Of a stretch of DNA of 64,000 nucleotides, positions 33,521-41,585 are shown in pieces. The position numbers were made by a program, and so were the translations under genes. Below the pieces are notes generated by a model. It saw only the letters and a program-made list of their open reading frames with translations, made no database searches and was not told where the DNA came from. Position 1 is the first letter of the stretch. Every line of letters begins with the position of its first letter. Origin of the DNA: an uncultured Oscillospiraceae bacterium (GTDB taxonomy: Bacteria; Bacillota; Clostridia; Oscillospirales; Oscillospiraceae); contig CAKUGQ010000011.1 in the NCBI GenBank assembly GCA_934654755.1, positions 1 to 64,000 on the forward strand. The letters are read 5' to 3'.

Positions 33521-33562
33521 CTCCATAGTTTTATTTTACGACAGGATGGTTTCGAACTGTCG
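33521..33562 (-). promoter_or_regulatory. preQ1-I-type riboswitch overlapping the queT ribosome site
   Basis: On the minus strand, a CGACAG/CTGTCG stem (33557-33562 with 33539-33544) closes a 12-base loop holding CCAT. An A-rich tail follows and ends in ATGGAG. Loop CCAT can pair with tail ATGG, forming the H-type pseudoknot of preQ1-I aptamers and covering the Shine-Dalgarno GGAG ten bases before the queT ATG. Size, A-rich tail and gene context all fit. Confidence 0.72.
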
Positions 33563-33568
33563 CGGAAC

Positions 33569-33597
33569 ATCATACCGTATCGAGGGCGATTCGTCAA
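33569..33597 (-). promoter_or_regulatory. Promoter of queT
   Basis: On the minus strand TTGACG (33592-33597), a 17-base spacer and TATGAT (33569-33574), just upstream of the aptamer. Confidence 0.75.
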
Positions 33598-33620
33598 GAG
33601 GAATTCGCCTGTAATGGCAA

Positions 33621-33649
33621 TTGACAAGAGCGGAAATATCTGTTACACT
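33621..33649 (+). promoter_or_regulatory. Promoter of the BMP / nucleoside transporter operon
   Basis: TTGACA (33621-33626), a 17-base spacer and TACACT (33644-33649). Confidence 0.75.
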
Positions 33650-33704
33650 ATCGACAAACGCGGGGGATTCCCTCGCAAAAAAATGACTATGAGAGGAAAC
33701 GATC

Positions 33705-34823
33705 ATGAAAAAACTGATGGCGCTGCTGCTGGCGCTGACGCTTGCGCTCGGTCTGCTGTGCGCCTGCGCGGCCAACCCTACCGAATCCACCGATCCCTCC
33801 GGCGAGAAGCCTGCGAAGGTCTACAAGGTCTGCAACCTTGTCAACGGCAATCTGGGCGATAAGTCCTTCTACGACTCCGCGCAGTCCGGTCTGGATGCAC
33901 TGAAGGCCGCCGGTCGTATCGAATCGACCACCATTGAGATGGGCGGCACCGACGCCGATCAGCCCAAGTGGCTCAGCACGCTTTATGAGGTCTCCGAGGG
34001 AAAGCAGTATGACCTTATCATCTGCGGCACCTGGCAGATGCCCGAATATCTGGCGGAGGTTGCCGCGAAGTATCCGGAGCAGAAGTACCTGATTTATGAC
34101 TCCGAATGCGATCTGCCCAACGTGGTCAGCCTGAACTACAAGCAAAACGATATGGGCTATCTTGTCGGTGTGTTTGCCGCCTGCATGACCACCGATACGA
34201 GTGTGAAGAACATCAACGCCGACGCCGTGCTCGGCTTTGTCGGCGGCGAGGACAGCCCCGTGATCAACGACTTCCTTTACGGCTTCATCCTCGGTGCGCA
34301 GTCCGTGAATCAGAATATCAGGATTGATACCCGCTATACCGGCGGTTATGTCGATACCGCGCTGGCCAAGGAATATGCCCTGTCCATGATTAATGATAAC
34401 AAGTGCGACATCATCTGGGGCGTCGCGGGCAATGCCGGCAACGGCGCGGCCGAGGCCGCTCTGGAGACCGGCAAGGCCTGGTTCATCGGTGTCGATTCCG
34501 ACCAGGAGCTGACCTTCTCGGAGGAGCTTGCCGCTATCACCCTGACATCCGGTCTGAAGAATATCGGTCAGTCGCTCGTCTGGTTCTTTGACGAGTGGGA
34601 CGCCGGCCGGGGTCACTTCGGCGAAAATCTGCTGCTCGGCATCGCCGAGGGCGGCGTCGGCATCGTGACCGACAAGAACTTTAAGAGCTACGCTTCCGCC
34701 GAGACCGTCAAGAAGGTCGAGGAGGCACGGAAGGGTGTGCTCGACGGTACCATCAAGGTTCCTACCGCCATCGGCAACGAGTCGAAGGATCTGGAGAATC
34801 TGCGCGAGTCCGTCCGTCCGTGA
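33705..34823 (+). CDS. BMP family substrate-binding lipoprotein (nucleoside ABC transporter)
   Basis: A 372-residue secreted lipoprotein. The signal peptide (residues 1-20) ends in a lipobox with Cys at LLCACA. The mature part follows the BMP/Med/PnrA fold: NLGDKSFYDSAQSGL, CGTWQMPEYLAEVAAKYP, NDMGYLVGVFAACM, FVGGEDSPVINDFLYGF and WFIGVDSDQ. Members bind purine nucleosides. AGAGGA precedes the ATG. An ATPase and two permeases follow in the standard order. About 108 bases with a GC-rich hairpin separate it from the ATPase gene, which may lower downstream expression. Confidence 0.92.
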   Translation: MKKLMALLLALTLALGLLCACAANPTESTDPSGEKPAKVYKVCNLVNGNLGDKSFYDSAQSGLDALKAAGRIESTTIEMGGTDADQPKWLSTLYEVSEGKQYDLIICGTWQMPEYLAEVAAKYPEQKYLIYDSECDLPNVVSLNYKQNDMGYLVGVFAACMTTDTSVKNINADAVLGFVGGEDSPVINDFLYGFILGAQSVNQNIRIDTRYTGGYVDTALAKEYALSMINDNKCDIIWGVAGNAGNGAAEAALETGKAWFIGVDSDQELTFSEELAAITLTSGLKNIGQSLVWFFDEWDAGRGHFGENLLLGIAEGGVGIVTDKNFKSYASAETVKKVEEARKGVLDGTIKVPTAIGNESKDLENLRESVRP

Positions 34824-34931
34824 TCCGACGGCCCGCCGTAAAACCGCTTTTGAAAACTCCGGGGCCGCGCGGCGGTCCCGGGGCTTTCACGTATTATCCC
34901 GCCGCAGCGGGAACCGTTTCAGGAGAGAGCT

Positions 34932-36497
34932 ATGACAGAACAATCCATTCCCCTTGTGGAGCTGCGCGGCGTCAGTAAGGTCTATCCCAATGGCATTGCC
35001 GCCAATCGCGGCCTGGACCTGACCGTTTATTCCGGCGAAATCCACGCACTGACGGGCGAAAACGGCGCGGGCAAGACCACACTGATGAAGCTGCTGTTCG
35101 GTATGGAGCAGCCGACGGCGGGAGAGATCCGTCTGCGCGGCGAGCGGGTGACGCTTACGTCGCCCGCCGACGCCATTGCACGCGGCATCGGTATGGTGCA
35201 TCAGCATTTCATGCTTGTTCCGAGCCTGACCGTGGCGGAAAACGTCGTTTTGGGTATGGCTCCGCGTAAGGCGGGGTTTTTACTCGACCGCGCCGAGGCG
35301 CGGCGAATTACCGCCGAGGCGGCGGAGCGCTTCCGTCTGCCCGTTGATCCCGACGCGCGTGTGGCGGAGGTACCCGTGGGTATGAAGCAAAAGGTAGAAA
35401 TCCTGAAGGCGCTCGTGCGCGGGGCAAAGCTGCTGATTCTCGACGAGCCGACGGCCGTTCTGACCGCGCAGGAGACGCAGGAGCTGTTTGCACAGCTTCG
35501 CCACCTGAAAACGCAGGGCTATACCGTGATCTTTATCTCCCATAAGCTCGATGAGGTGCTGTCGCTTTGCGACCGCATTACCGTCCTGCGCGCCGGACGC
35601 ACGCAGGGCACCTTTGATGCGGCGGGCGTCACGCCGCAGGAGCTTTCGAGGCGCATGATCGGCCGTGACGTGCTGCTTGCGCCGGAGCACTCTCCGGCGC
35701 GGCCGGGGCGGGTTGTGCTTCGCGTGCGGGAGCTGAGCTGCACCGGAAAAGAGGGAAAAATGCGGCTCGATGCGCTCTCGTTTGATCTGCGCGCAGGGGA
35801 AATCCTCGGTGTTGCAGGCGTGGAGGGCAACGGACAGAAGGAGCTGGTCGATTTGCTCTTCGGCTTTGCGGCGCCGGACGGCGGCTCGATTCAAATCGAC
35901 GGCCGGGATGCCTGCGGCCTTTCGCCGCGCGCGCTGCGTAAACGTGGCGTGTCGCTGATTCCGGAGGATCGAATGCTCAACGGCATTGCCGCAGCGGCGA
36001 GCATTGAGGAGAATCTGATTTCTACGCGCACGGGCGACCCCCTGCTCTGCCGCGCGGGCGTGTTTTCCGCGAAGCGGATGCACACGCTGGCTGATCGCCT
36101 CATCGGCGAATACCGAGTCCTGTGCCGCAGCCGCCGTCAGCAGGTGCAGATGCTTTCCGGCGGCAACATTCAGAAGATCGTTGTTGCGCGGGAGTTTTCC
36201 GGCGCACCGAGGTTGCTTATCGCCGATCAGCCGACGCGCGGCATCGATGTCGGTGCAACCGAGTTCATCCGCGCCAAGCTCCTGGAAATGGCACGCGCAG
36301 GCACGGCGGTGCTGCTGGTGTCGGCGGATCTCTCGGAGATTCTGGAGCTGTCCGATCGATTGATGGTGCTGTGCGGCGGCCGCGCCGCGGCAGTGTTCGA
36401 CCATCCGCAGGCACTCACCGGAAGCGAGCTGGGTGAGTATATGCTGGGTCTGCGCAGGCAGAGCGCGCAGGAGCTGGGAGGACTGTGTCATGAGTGA
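34932..36497 (+). CDS. Nucleoside ABC transporter ATPase (two ABC domains)
   Basis: A 521-residue protein with two fused ATP-binding cassettes. Cassette 1 has GENGAGKTTL and LLILDEPTAVL. Cassette 2 has GVEGNGQKELVD (a degenerate Walker A), LSGGNIQKIVVAREF and LLIADQPTRGID. This is the YufO/NupB type found with BMP-family receptors. Residue changes in the second Walker A are normal for the family. GGAGAG precedes the ATG. Its 3' end overlaps the permease gene by eight bases. Confidence 0.93.
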   Translation: MTEQSIPLVELRGVSKVYPNGIAANRGLDLTVYSGEIHALTGENGAGKTTLMKLLFGMEQPTAGEIRLRGERVTLTSPADAIARGIGMVHQHFMLVPSLTVAENVVLGMAPRKAGFLLDRAEARRITAEAAERFRLPVDPDARVAEVPVGMKQKVEILKALVRGAKLLILDEPTAVLTAQETQELFAQLRHLKTQGYTVIFISHKLDEVLSLCDRITVLRAGRTQGTFDAAGVTPQELSRRMIGRDVLLAPEHSPARPGRVVLRVRELSCTGKEGKMRLDALSFDLRAGEILGVAGVEGNGQKELVDLLFGFAAPDGGSIQIDGRDACGLSPRALRKRGVSLIPEDRMLNGIAAAASIEENLISTRTGDPLLCRAGVFSAKRMHTLADRLIGEYRVLCRSRRQQVQMLSGGNIQKIVVAREFSGAPRLLIADQPTRGIDVGATEFIRAKLLEMARAGTAVLLVSADLSEILELSDRLMVLCGGRAAAVFDHPQALTGSELGEYMLGLRRQSAQELGGLCHE

Positions 36498-37596
36498 GAG
36501 AAAAAATCTGGCCTTCCGTTGCGTGCGGGGTCTGCTCGCCATTGCCATCGCATTGGGTGTGGCGGCGGTGTTTATCTTCCTGTCGTCCAAGGGCGGCAGC
36601 CTTGCCGAACGTCTTGCCGCGACGGGTGATGCGCTGGTACATCTGCTGGTGCGGCCGCTTGTCCGCGCGGGCGGCGGCTTCAATACGAAGAATTTTACCG
36701 ATGTGCTGGCGGGTATGATTCCCATCTTGTTCACCGGTATTTCCGTGTGCGTCATGTTTTCTGCGGAGCAGTTCAACATGGGGGCGGAGGGCGGTACGAT
36801 GCTTGGCGCTTTTGTCGCCGGACTGTGTGCGGTGTATCTTCCGATGTCCTCCGGGCTGCACGCCGTCGTGTGCCTGCTGGCGGGGGCGCTGGCCGTGGCG
36901 CTGGTGATGCTTGTACCGGCGATTCTGAAGGCCAGGCTGGGCGTCAGCGAAATGGTCAGCTCGCTGATGCTGAATTATGTGATCCTGTACGCGATCAAGT
37001 TCGTCCTGAATACCTTCCTTGCCGACCGTTCGAAGGGCCAGACACAGACCTTCCCCTTCCTCGACGGCGCAAAGCTGCCGCAGCTTGTGGATAACGGCTC
37101 GCGCCTGTCCGTCGGCTTTGTACTTGCACTGGTCTGCGTGGCGCTGGTGACGCTGTTCCTCTACCGTACCCGCTGGGGATATTCCATCCGCATGGTCGGC
37201 CTGAACGGCGCCTTCGCCGCCTATTCCGGTCTGCCGGTGACGGGCGTGATTCTTCTGTCGCAGGTGCTCGGCGGCGCGCTGGCCGGTCTGGGCGGCGCGG
37301 CGGAGATGCTCGGCCGCTATGATACGTTTTCGTGGGGTAACCTCCCCGGCTACGGCTGGACGGGGATCACCGTGGCGATCCTTGCCAACAATAATCCCGC
37401 TTTTGTGCCGCTTGCGGCGTTCTTCATCGCCTATCTGGACAAGGGATGCAATCTGATGAGCACTTACTGCGGCGTACCCGCGCAGCTTATCAGTATTCTC
37501 CAGGCAGTCATTTTCCTGTTCTTCGCAGCGGAGCGCTTCCTGGCGGGCTTCCGACAGCGGCTGGTGGTGCGCGAAGCCGCGCGAAAGGAGTCGTAA
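36490..37596 (+). CDS. Nucleoside ABC transporter permease 1 (YufP-like)
   Basis: A 368-residue integral membrane protein of the BPD_transp_2 (LivM/RbsC) type: GMIPILFTGISVCVMFSAEQFNMGAEGG, shown by its AEQFNMGAEGG core; GVSEMVSSLMLNYV; the cytoplasmic loop YSIRMVGLNGAFAAYSG; and WTGITVAILANNNP. The start is ATG 36490, which overlaps the ATPase gene by eight bases, with GGAGGA upstream. Confidence 0.92.
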   Translation: MSERKNLAFRCVRGLLAIAIALGVAAVFIFLSSKGGSLAERLAATGDALVHLLVRPLVRAGGGFNTKNFTDVLAGMIPILFTGISVCVMFSAEQFNMGAEGGTMLGAFVAGLCAVYLPMSSGLHAVVCLLAGALAVALVMLVPAILKARLGVSEMVSSLMLNYVILYAIKFVLNTFLADRSKGQTQTFPFLDGAKLPQLVDNGSRLSVGFVLALVCVALVTLFLYRTRWGYSIRMVGLNGAFAAYSGLPVTGVILLSQVLGGALAGLGGAAEMLGRYDTFSWGNLPGYGWTGITVAILANNNPAFVPLAAFFIAYLDKGCNLMSTYCGVPAQLISILQAVIFLFFAAERFLAGFRQRLVVREAARKES

Positions 37597-37597
37597 C

Positions 37598-38536
37598 ATG
37601 GAAAACATTTTCTCTCCGGAGTTCTTTTTCTCCATTCTGCGCATCACCGCGCCGATCCTGTTTGCGACGCTCGGCGCAGTCATTGCCGAAAAGGCCGGTG
37701 TGTGCAATATCGGCCTGGAGGGCATTATGATGCTTTCGGCACTGTTCGGCTCGCTGTGCGCCTATTGGGCTGGCTCATGGGCTGCGGGATTGCTTGCGGC
37801 GCTTGCGGTGGGCGTTCTGACGGCGCTTCTGATGGGCTTGTTCGCGTTTCGGCTCAAAACGGATGTCATCCTTGTCGGCATCGCGATCAATATGATCGGC
37901 TCCGGCGGCACGATTTTCCTGGTCAAGGCCATTACGCAGCTCACCGAGGGTCGCGCTTACGCCTCGACGACGGAGCTGATTACGCAGTCGCTCCAGATCC
38001 CGAACCTTACAATTCCGCTGATTGACAGAATCCCCGTGGTCGGGCAGATCTTCTCCGGTCATTCGCTGCTTACTTATCTGGCCTTTGCACTCGTGCTTTT
38101 TACCTGGGCATTGCTGTATAAGACGCCGGTGGGGCTGAATCTGCGCTCCGTGGGCGAGAATCCGAACGCGGCTGCCTCCGTTGGCCTGAGCGTAACGCGT
38201 CTGCGCTTTACCGCCATTGCGTTCTCCGGCCTGATGGCGGGCTTCGGCGGCGCGTTCATGTCCATGTCCTACGCGATGGGCTGGTCGCTGGATATGGTCG
38301 CCGGACGCGGCTTTATCGCGCTGGCGGCGCAGGCCATGGGCGGCGGAGAGCCGGTTGGTTCCATGCTGGCGGCGTTGGTGTTCGGTTTTGCACAGGCGCT
38401 CGGCATCAAATTCTCCGCCGTCGGTCTGGATTCCAACCTCGCCGCGCCCATCCCGTATCTGGTGACCGTGATCGGTCTGGTCTGCTTTGCGTTGGCTAAG
38501 CGGCGCAGGCATCGCCGTGTCGTATATACGGCATGA
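37598..38536 (+). CDS. Nucleoside ABC transporter permease 2 (YufQ-like)
   Basis: A 312-residue permease of the same superfamily: FATLGAVIAEKAGVCNIGLEGIMM, shown by its AGVCNIGLEGIMM core; GLNLRSVGENPNAAASVGLSV; and AMGGGEPVGSMLAALVFGFAQALG. It pairs with the first permease to form the membrane channel. It begins one base after the preceding stop, with AAAGGAG upstream. It is the last gene of the operon. Confidence 0.92.
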   Translation: MENIFSPEFFFSILRITAPILFATLGAVIAEKAGVCNIGLEGIMMLSALFGSLCAYWAGSWAAGLLAALAVGVLTALLMGLFAFRLKTDVILVGIAINMIGSGGTIFLVKAITQLTEGRAYASTTELITQSLQIPNLTIPLIDRIPVVGQIFSGHSLLTYLAFALVLFTWALLYKTPVGLNLRSVGENPNAAASVGLSVTRLRFTAIAFSGLMAGFGGAFMSMSYAMGWSLDMVAGRGFIALAAQAMGGGEPVGSMLAALVFGFAQALGIKFSAVGLDSNLAAPIPYLVTVIGLVCFALAKRRRHRRVVYTA

Positions 38537-38574
38537 AACATGTCCGTATCGACGGAAAAGGAAAGGCTTTTCCC

Positions 38575-38603
38575 TTGACAGGCAGCCGGAAATCCCGTAT
38601 AAT
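38575..38603 (+). promoter_or_regulatory. Consensus promoter of the DUF1538 operon
   Basis: TTGACA (38575-38580), a 17-base spacer, TATAAT (38598-38603). Both boxes are perfect, so basal transcription should be strong. Confidence 0.88.
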
Positions 38604-38662
38604 ACGGTTGTAAAACTGCTCGGGCGCGCCCTGCGGCGCTGCCGGAAACGGAGGGATTCTGC

Positions 38663-40186
38663 TTGCTGAAAACCGGAAGGACCATCCTTCTGCAAAAGGT
38701 GCGGGAATCGCTGGCATCTGTCGTGCCGATTGCGATCATCGTCTTTTTGCTTTGCTTCACGATCATCCCCGTCCCGACGGAGCTGCTGATGACCTTTGCG
38801 GTAGGCGTCGTGCTGCTCATCGTGGGTATGGGTATGTTTACGCTTGGCACCGACCTGTCCATGACCCCCGTCGGCGGACATATCGGCTCCGCCATCACGC
38901 GCTCGCGCAAAACATGGTTTATCGTCCTGATGTGTTTCCTGGTCGGCGCGATCGTCACCATCGCCGAGCCGGATCTTCAGGTTCTGGCCGAGCAGGTACC
39001 GGGGATTCCGAACATGGTCATTATCCTGTCGGTTGCCGGCGGCGTCGGTTTTTTCCTCGTCGTGGCCGTGCTGCGCACGCTGCTGCGCGTACGCCTGTCT
39101 CTGCTGCTTATCATTTCTTACGGCCTTGTGTTCCTGATGGCAGCCTTTGTGCCCCGCGAGTTTCTCGCCGTGGCATTTGACTCCGGCGGCGTGACTACGG
39201 GCCCGATGACCGTGCCGTTTATTATGGCGCTGGGTGTCGGCATCTCCTCGATTCGTGCCGACGGCGACGCGGAGAACGACAGCTTCGGCTTTGTCGCGCT
39301 CTGCTCGGTCGGTCCGATCCTTGCGGTTATGCTGCTCGGAATCCTCTACCCGACGAGCGGCGGCAGCTATACGCCCACCGAGATCCCCTCCGTGGAGACC
39401 TCGCGGCAGCTTGCTGTGCTGTTCGGCAAGGGCTTGCCGACCTATCTTTGGGAGGTCACGAAGGCGTTGGCGCCTATCATCGTATTCTTCCTGCTGTTCC
39501 AGCTTTTTGCCCTGAAGCTCAAGAAGGAGAGCATTGTCCGTATCAGCGTCGGCTTCCTTTACACCTTTGTCGGCCTGGTGCTGTTCCTGACGGGCGCAAA
39601 CGTCGGCTTCATGCCCGTCGGCAGCTACATCGGCAGCCAGCTCGGGGCTCTGGAGTATAACTGGATCGTCATTCCGCTGGGTATGATTATCGGCTATTTC
39701 ATCGTGCAGGCGGAGCCTGCCGTCCACGTGCTGAACAAGCAGGTCTATGAGCTGACGTCGGGCGCCATTCCGAAACAGGCGCTCAGCCGCAGCCTTTCCG
39801 TCGGCGTTGCGGTGTCCATCGGACTGGCAATGCTTCGCATTCTGCTCGGTATTCCCGTTATGGCGCTGCTGATTCCCGGCTATCTTATCGCCGTTGTGCT
39901 GTCGTTTTTCGTTCCGCCCATCTTTACGGCCATCGCCTTTGACTCCGGCGGCGTGGCCTCCGGCCCGATGACGGCAACCTTCCTGCTGCCGATGTCCATC
40001 GGCGTGTGCCTTGCCGTCGGCGGAGACGTAGTCAGCGACGCGTTCGGTGTGGTTGCCATGGTTGCCATGACGCCGCTGATTACCATTCAGCTTCTCGGCC
40101 TGTATTTCCGCATCAAGGAGGCCAGAGCCGCCCGCATCGACGAGGACGACGACAATGAAATCATCGAAATGGAGGCAAGCGTATGA
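38663..40186 (+). CDS. DUF1538 family membrane protein with internal duplication
   Basis: A 507-residue protein with about twelve hydrophobic helices in two homologous halves. Each half carries the same signature: AFDSGGVTTGPMTVPF near residue 172 and AFDSGGVASGPMTATF near 426, preceded by GTDLSMTPVGGHIGS and GANVGFMPVGSYIGS respectively. Such an inverted or tandem repeat layout is typical of secondary transporters and channels, but substrate and mechanism are unknown to me. The start is TTG 38663 after GGAGGG. It overlaps the PII-like gene by four bases (ATGA), so the two proteins probably work together. Confidence 0.85.
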   Translation: MLKTGRTILLQKVRESLASVVPIAIIVFLLCFTIIPVPTELLMTFAVGVVLLIVGMGMFTLGTDLSMTPVGGHIGSAITRSRKTWFIVLMCFLVGAIVTIAEPDLQVLAEQVPGIPNMVIILSVAGGVGFFLVVAVLRTLLRVRLSLLLIISYGLVFLMAAFVPREFLAVAFDSGGVTTGPMTVPFIMALGVGISSIRADGDAENDSFGFVALCSVGPILAVMLLGILYPTSGGSYTPTEIPSVETSRQLAVLFGKGLPTYLWEVTKALAPIIVFFLLFQLFALKLKKESIVRISVGFLYTFVGLVLFLTGANVGFMPVGSYIGSQLGALEYNWIVIPLGMIIGYFIVQAEPAVHVLNKQVYELTSGAIPKQALSRSLSVGVAVSIGLAMLRILLGIPVMALLIPGYLIAVVLSFFVPPIFTAIAFDSGGVASGPMTATFLLPMSIGVCLAVGGDVVSDAFGVVAMVAMTPLITIQLLGLYFRIKEARAARIDEDDDNEIIEMEASV

Positions 40187-40872
40187 GCTATAAGGTTCTG
40201 CTTACCATTCTCAATCGCGATCTGGAAGGAGACTACCGCGAGTATTTCCGCAGGAATCAGATCGGCTCGGTGCTCAGTGTGCTGGCAAACGGTACTGCCA
40301 GCAAGAGCGTTCTGGATTATCTCGGCATTGAGAAGACCGAGAAGATCGTCATGCAGTCGGTCGTGGCGAGCGCAAAAATCCCTGCGCTGCTCGGCGGACT
40401 GGTTACCAGAATGGGAATTAATCTGCCCGGTGCGGGCATCGCCATGTCGATCCCGCTGGAAAGCATCGGCGGCAGCGCCAGTTTGAAGGCGTTGACGCAG
40501 GGACAGGAAATTACGGCAACGGAGGAAGCTGCTATGAAAGAGAATGTGTTTTCCCTGATCCTTGTCATCTCCGACAAGGGTCGGTCCGATCTGGTCATGG
40601 ATGCGGCGCGAGCCGCAGGCGCCCGCGGCGGCACGGTCGTGCACGGCAAAGGCACGGCCAACGAGCAGACCGCGCGCTTCCTCGGCGTGGCCATCGCGCC
40701 GGAGAAGGAGCTGATCTATATCGCTACCCGCCGCAGCGACAAGGACGCCATCATGCGCTCCATTCTGGAGCACGCCGGGCCCAAGACCCCGGCCAAGGCA
40801 ATCTGCTTCTCGCTGCCGGTTGACGATGTTGTCGGCCTGACCACACTGACCGACAGCGTCGGAAAAGAATAA
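40183..40872 (+). CDS. Tandem PII-like signalling protein
   Basis: A 229-residue protein with two PII-fold halves (about 1-105 and 115-220). The halves contain GSVLSVLANGTAS/SVLDYLGI and GARGGTVVHGKGTAN/FLGVAI, each followed by a conserved strand (VMQSVVASAK; LIYIATRR). PII proteins bind nucleotides or small metabolites through a loop and gate transporters or enzymes. Here the gene is coupled to a DUF1538 membrane protein, so control of that protein is the natural inference. The two halves differ and no uridylylation-type Tyr loop is evident. Confidence 0.8.
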   Translation: MSYKVLLTILNRDLEGDYREYFRRNQIGSVLSVLANGTASKSVLDYLGIEKTEKIVMQSVVASAKIPALLGGLVTRMGINLPGAGIAMSIPLESIGGSASLKALTQGQEITATEEAAMKENVFSLILVISDKGRSDLVMDAARAAGARGGTVVHGKGTANEQTARFLGVAIAPEKELIYIATRRSDKDAIMRSILEHAGPKTPAKAICFSLPVDDVVGLTTLTDSVGKE

Positions 40873-40874
40873 GT

Positions 40875-41246
40875 ATGGGCTTTTTCGGAGGCTTTCAGAT
40901 CGCGCAGGCAGGGTTTTTCCTGGTGTTTGCGCTGGTATTCGGCGTGTTTGTTTTTACTGCCGTGCGCGGCATCCGGCAATGGAACAGGAACAATCATTCT
41001 CCCCGCCTGAATGTTGCGGCAAGAGTTGCCGCCAAGCGCACACAGGTCGACGGCAGCCACCATACCGACGCCAACGGAATGGTGATGCATTCCTCCTCGA
41101 CGACGTATTATGCGACGTTTGAATTTGACAGCGGCGACCGTCTGGAGCTGATGGTCCCGCGTGACCAGTACGGCTATCTTGCCGAGGGCGACAGAGGCAT
41201 TCTTCAGTTTCAGGGCACGCGCTTTTTGAGCTTTGTCCGGCAGTAA
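40875..41246 (+). CDS. DUF2500 domain-containing membrane protein
   Basis: A 123-residue protein with one N-terminal transmembrane helix (about 11-32) and a beta-rich C-terminal domain: NVAARVAAKRTQVDG, TYYATFEFDSGDRLELMV, GYLAEGDRGILQFQGTRFLSF. This matches DUF2500 (YhhM-like), of unknown function. It begins two bases after the PII-like gene, in the same operon, and is followed by a terminator. Confidence 0.85.
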   Translation: MGFFGGFQIAQAGFFLVFALVFGVFVFTAVRGIRQWNRNNHSPRLNVAARVAAKRTQVDGSHHTDANGMVMHSSSTTYYATFEFDSGDRLELMVPRDQYGYLAEGDRGILQFQGTRFLSFVRQ

Positions 41247-41253
41247 AGTCCTG

Positions 41254-41290
41254 CGGGGGCCTTCCATGAAGGAAGGCCCCCGATGTTTTT
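41254..41290 (+). terminator. Terminator of the DUF1538 operon
   Basis: A perfect 12-bp stem (41254-41265 with 41271-41282) followed by ATGTTTTT. Confidence 0.85.
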
Positions 41291-41346
41291 CTCCGGACAC
41301 GGCGCATAACGGGCCGTGTACCAGTGCGTTTTTGAATTAGTGACGT

Positions 41347-41567
41347 GTTATTGCGAGGGCGGCTCTGCCGCCCGTGGCAATCTGCCGATATGCCATTGCG
41401 AGGCCACGCCGGTGGCCGTGGCAATCTCGTGCTCCGATATTTGTCATTGCGAGACCCCGAAGGGGTCGTGGCAATCTCTTGTAAAACCTTGCATCAGATT
41501 GCCGCGTCGGGCTGCGCCCTCCTCGCAATGACACAGGGAAGGACGTCGCTTCGCTCCTCGCAATGAC
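41347..41567. repeat. Dispersed palindromic repeats (cluster 5, five to six units)
   Basis: The richest cluster. Three forward units run ATTGCGAG-core-CGTGGCAATCT with cores GGCGGCTCTGCCGCC, GCCACGCCGGTGGC and ACCCCGAAGGGGT; then one reverse unit (AGATTGCCGCGTCGG...CTCGCAATGAC) and a partial copy. Spacing is irregular. It fills the gap between the DUF1538 operon terminator and the convergent end of the eut operon. Confidence 0.88.
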
Positions 41568-41585
41568 ACGGAGGAGGCGCGGCGG

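Noticed and set aside
37775..39727. A 650-codon minus-strand frame opposite the permease and DUF1538 genes
   Set aside because: It crosses a strong plus-strand promoter and two well-supported genes; its product is rich in Asp, His, Arg and Gln, as expected for antisense of membrane protein genes.
41347..41567. CRISPR array
   Set aside because: The repeats have irregular spacing, both orientations, variable palindromic cores and no uniform spacers, and no cas gene is in the window.
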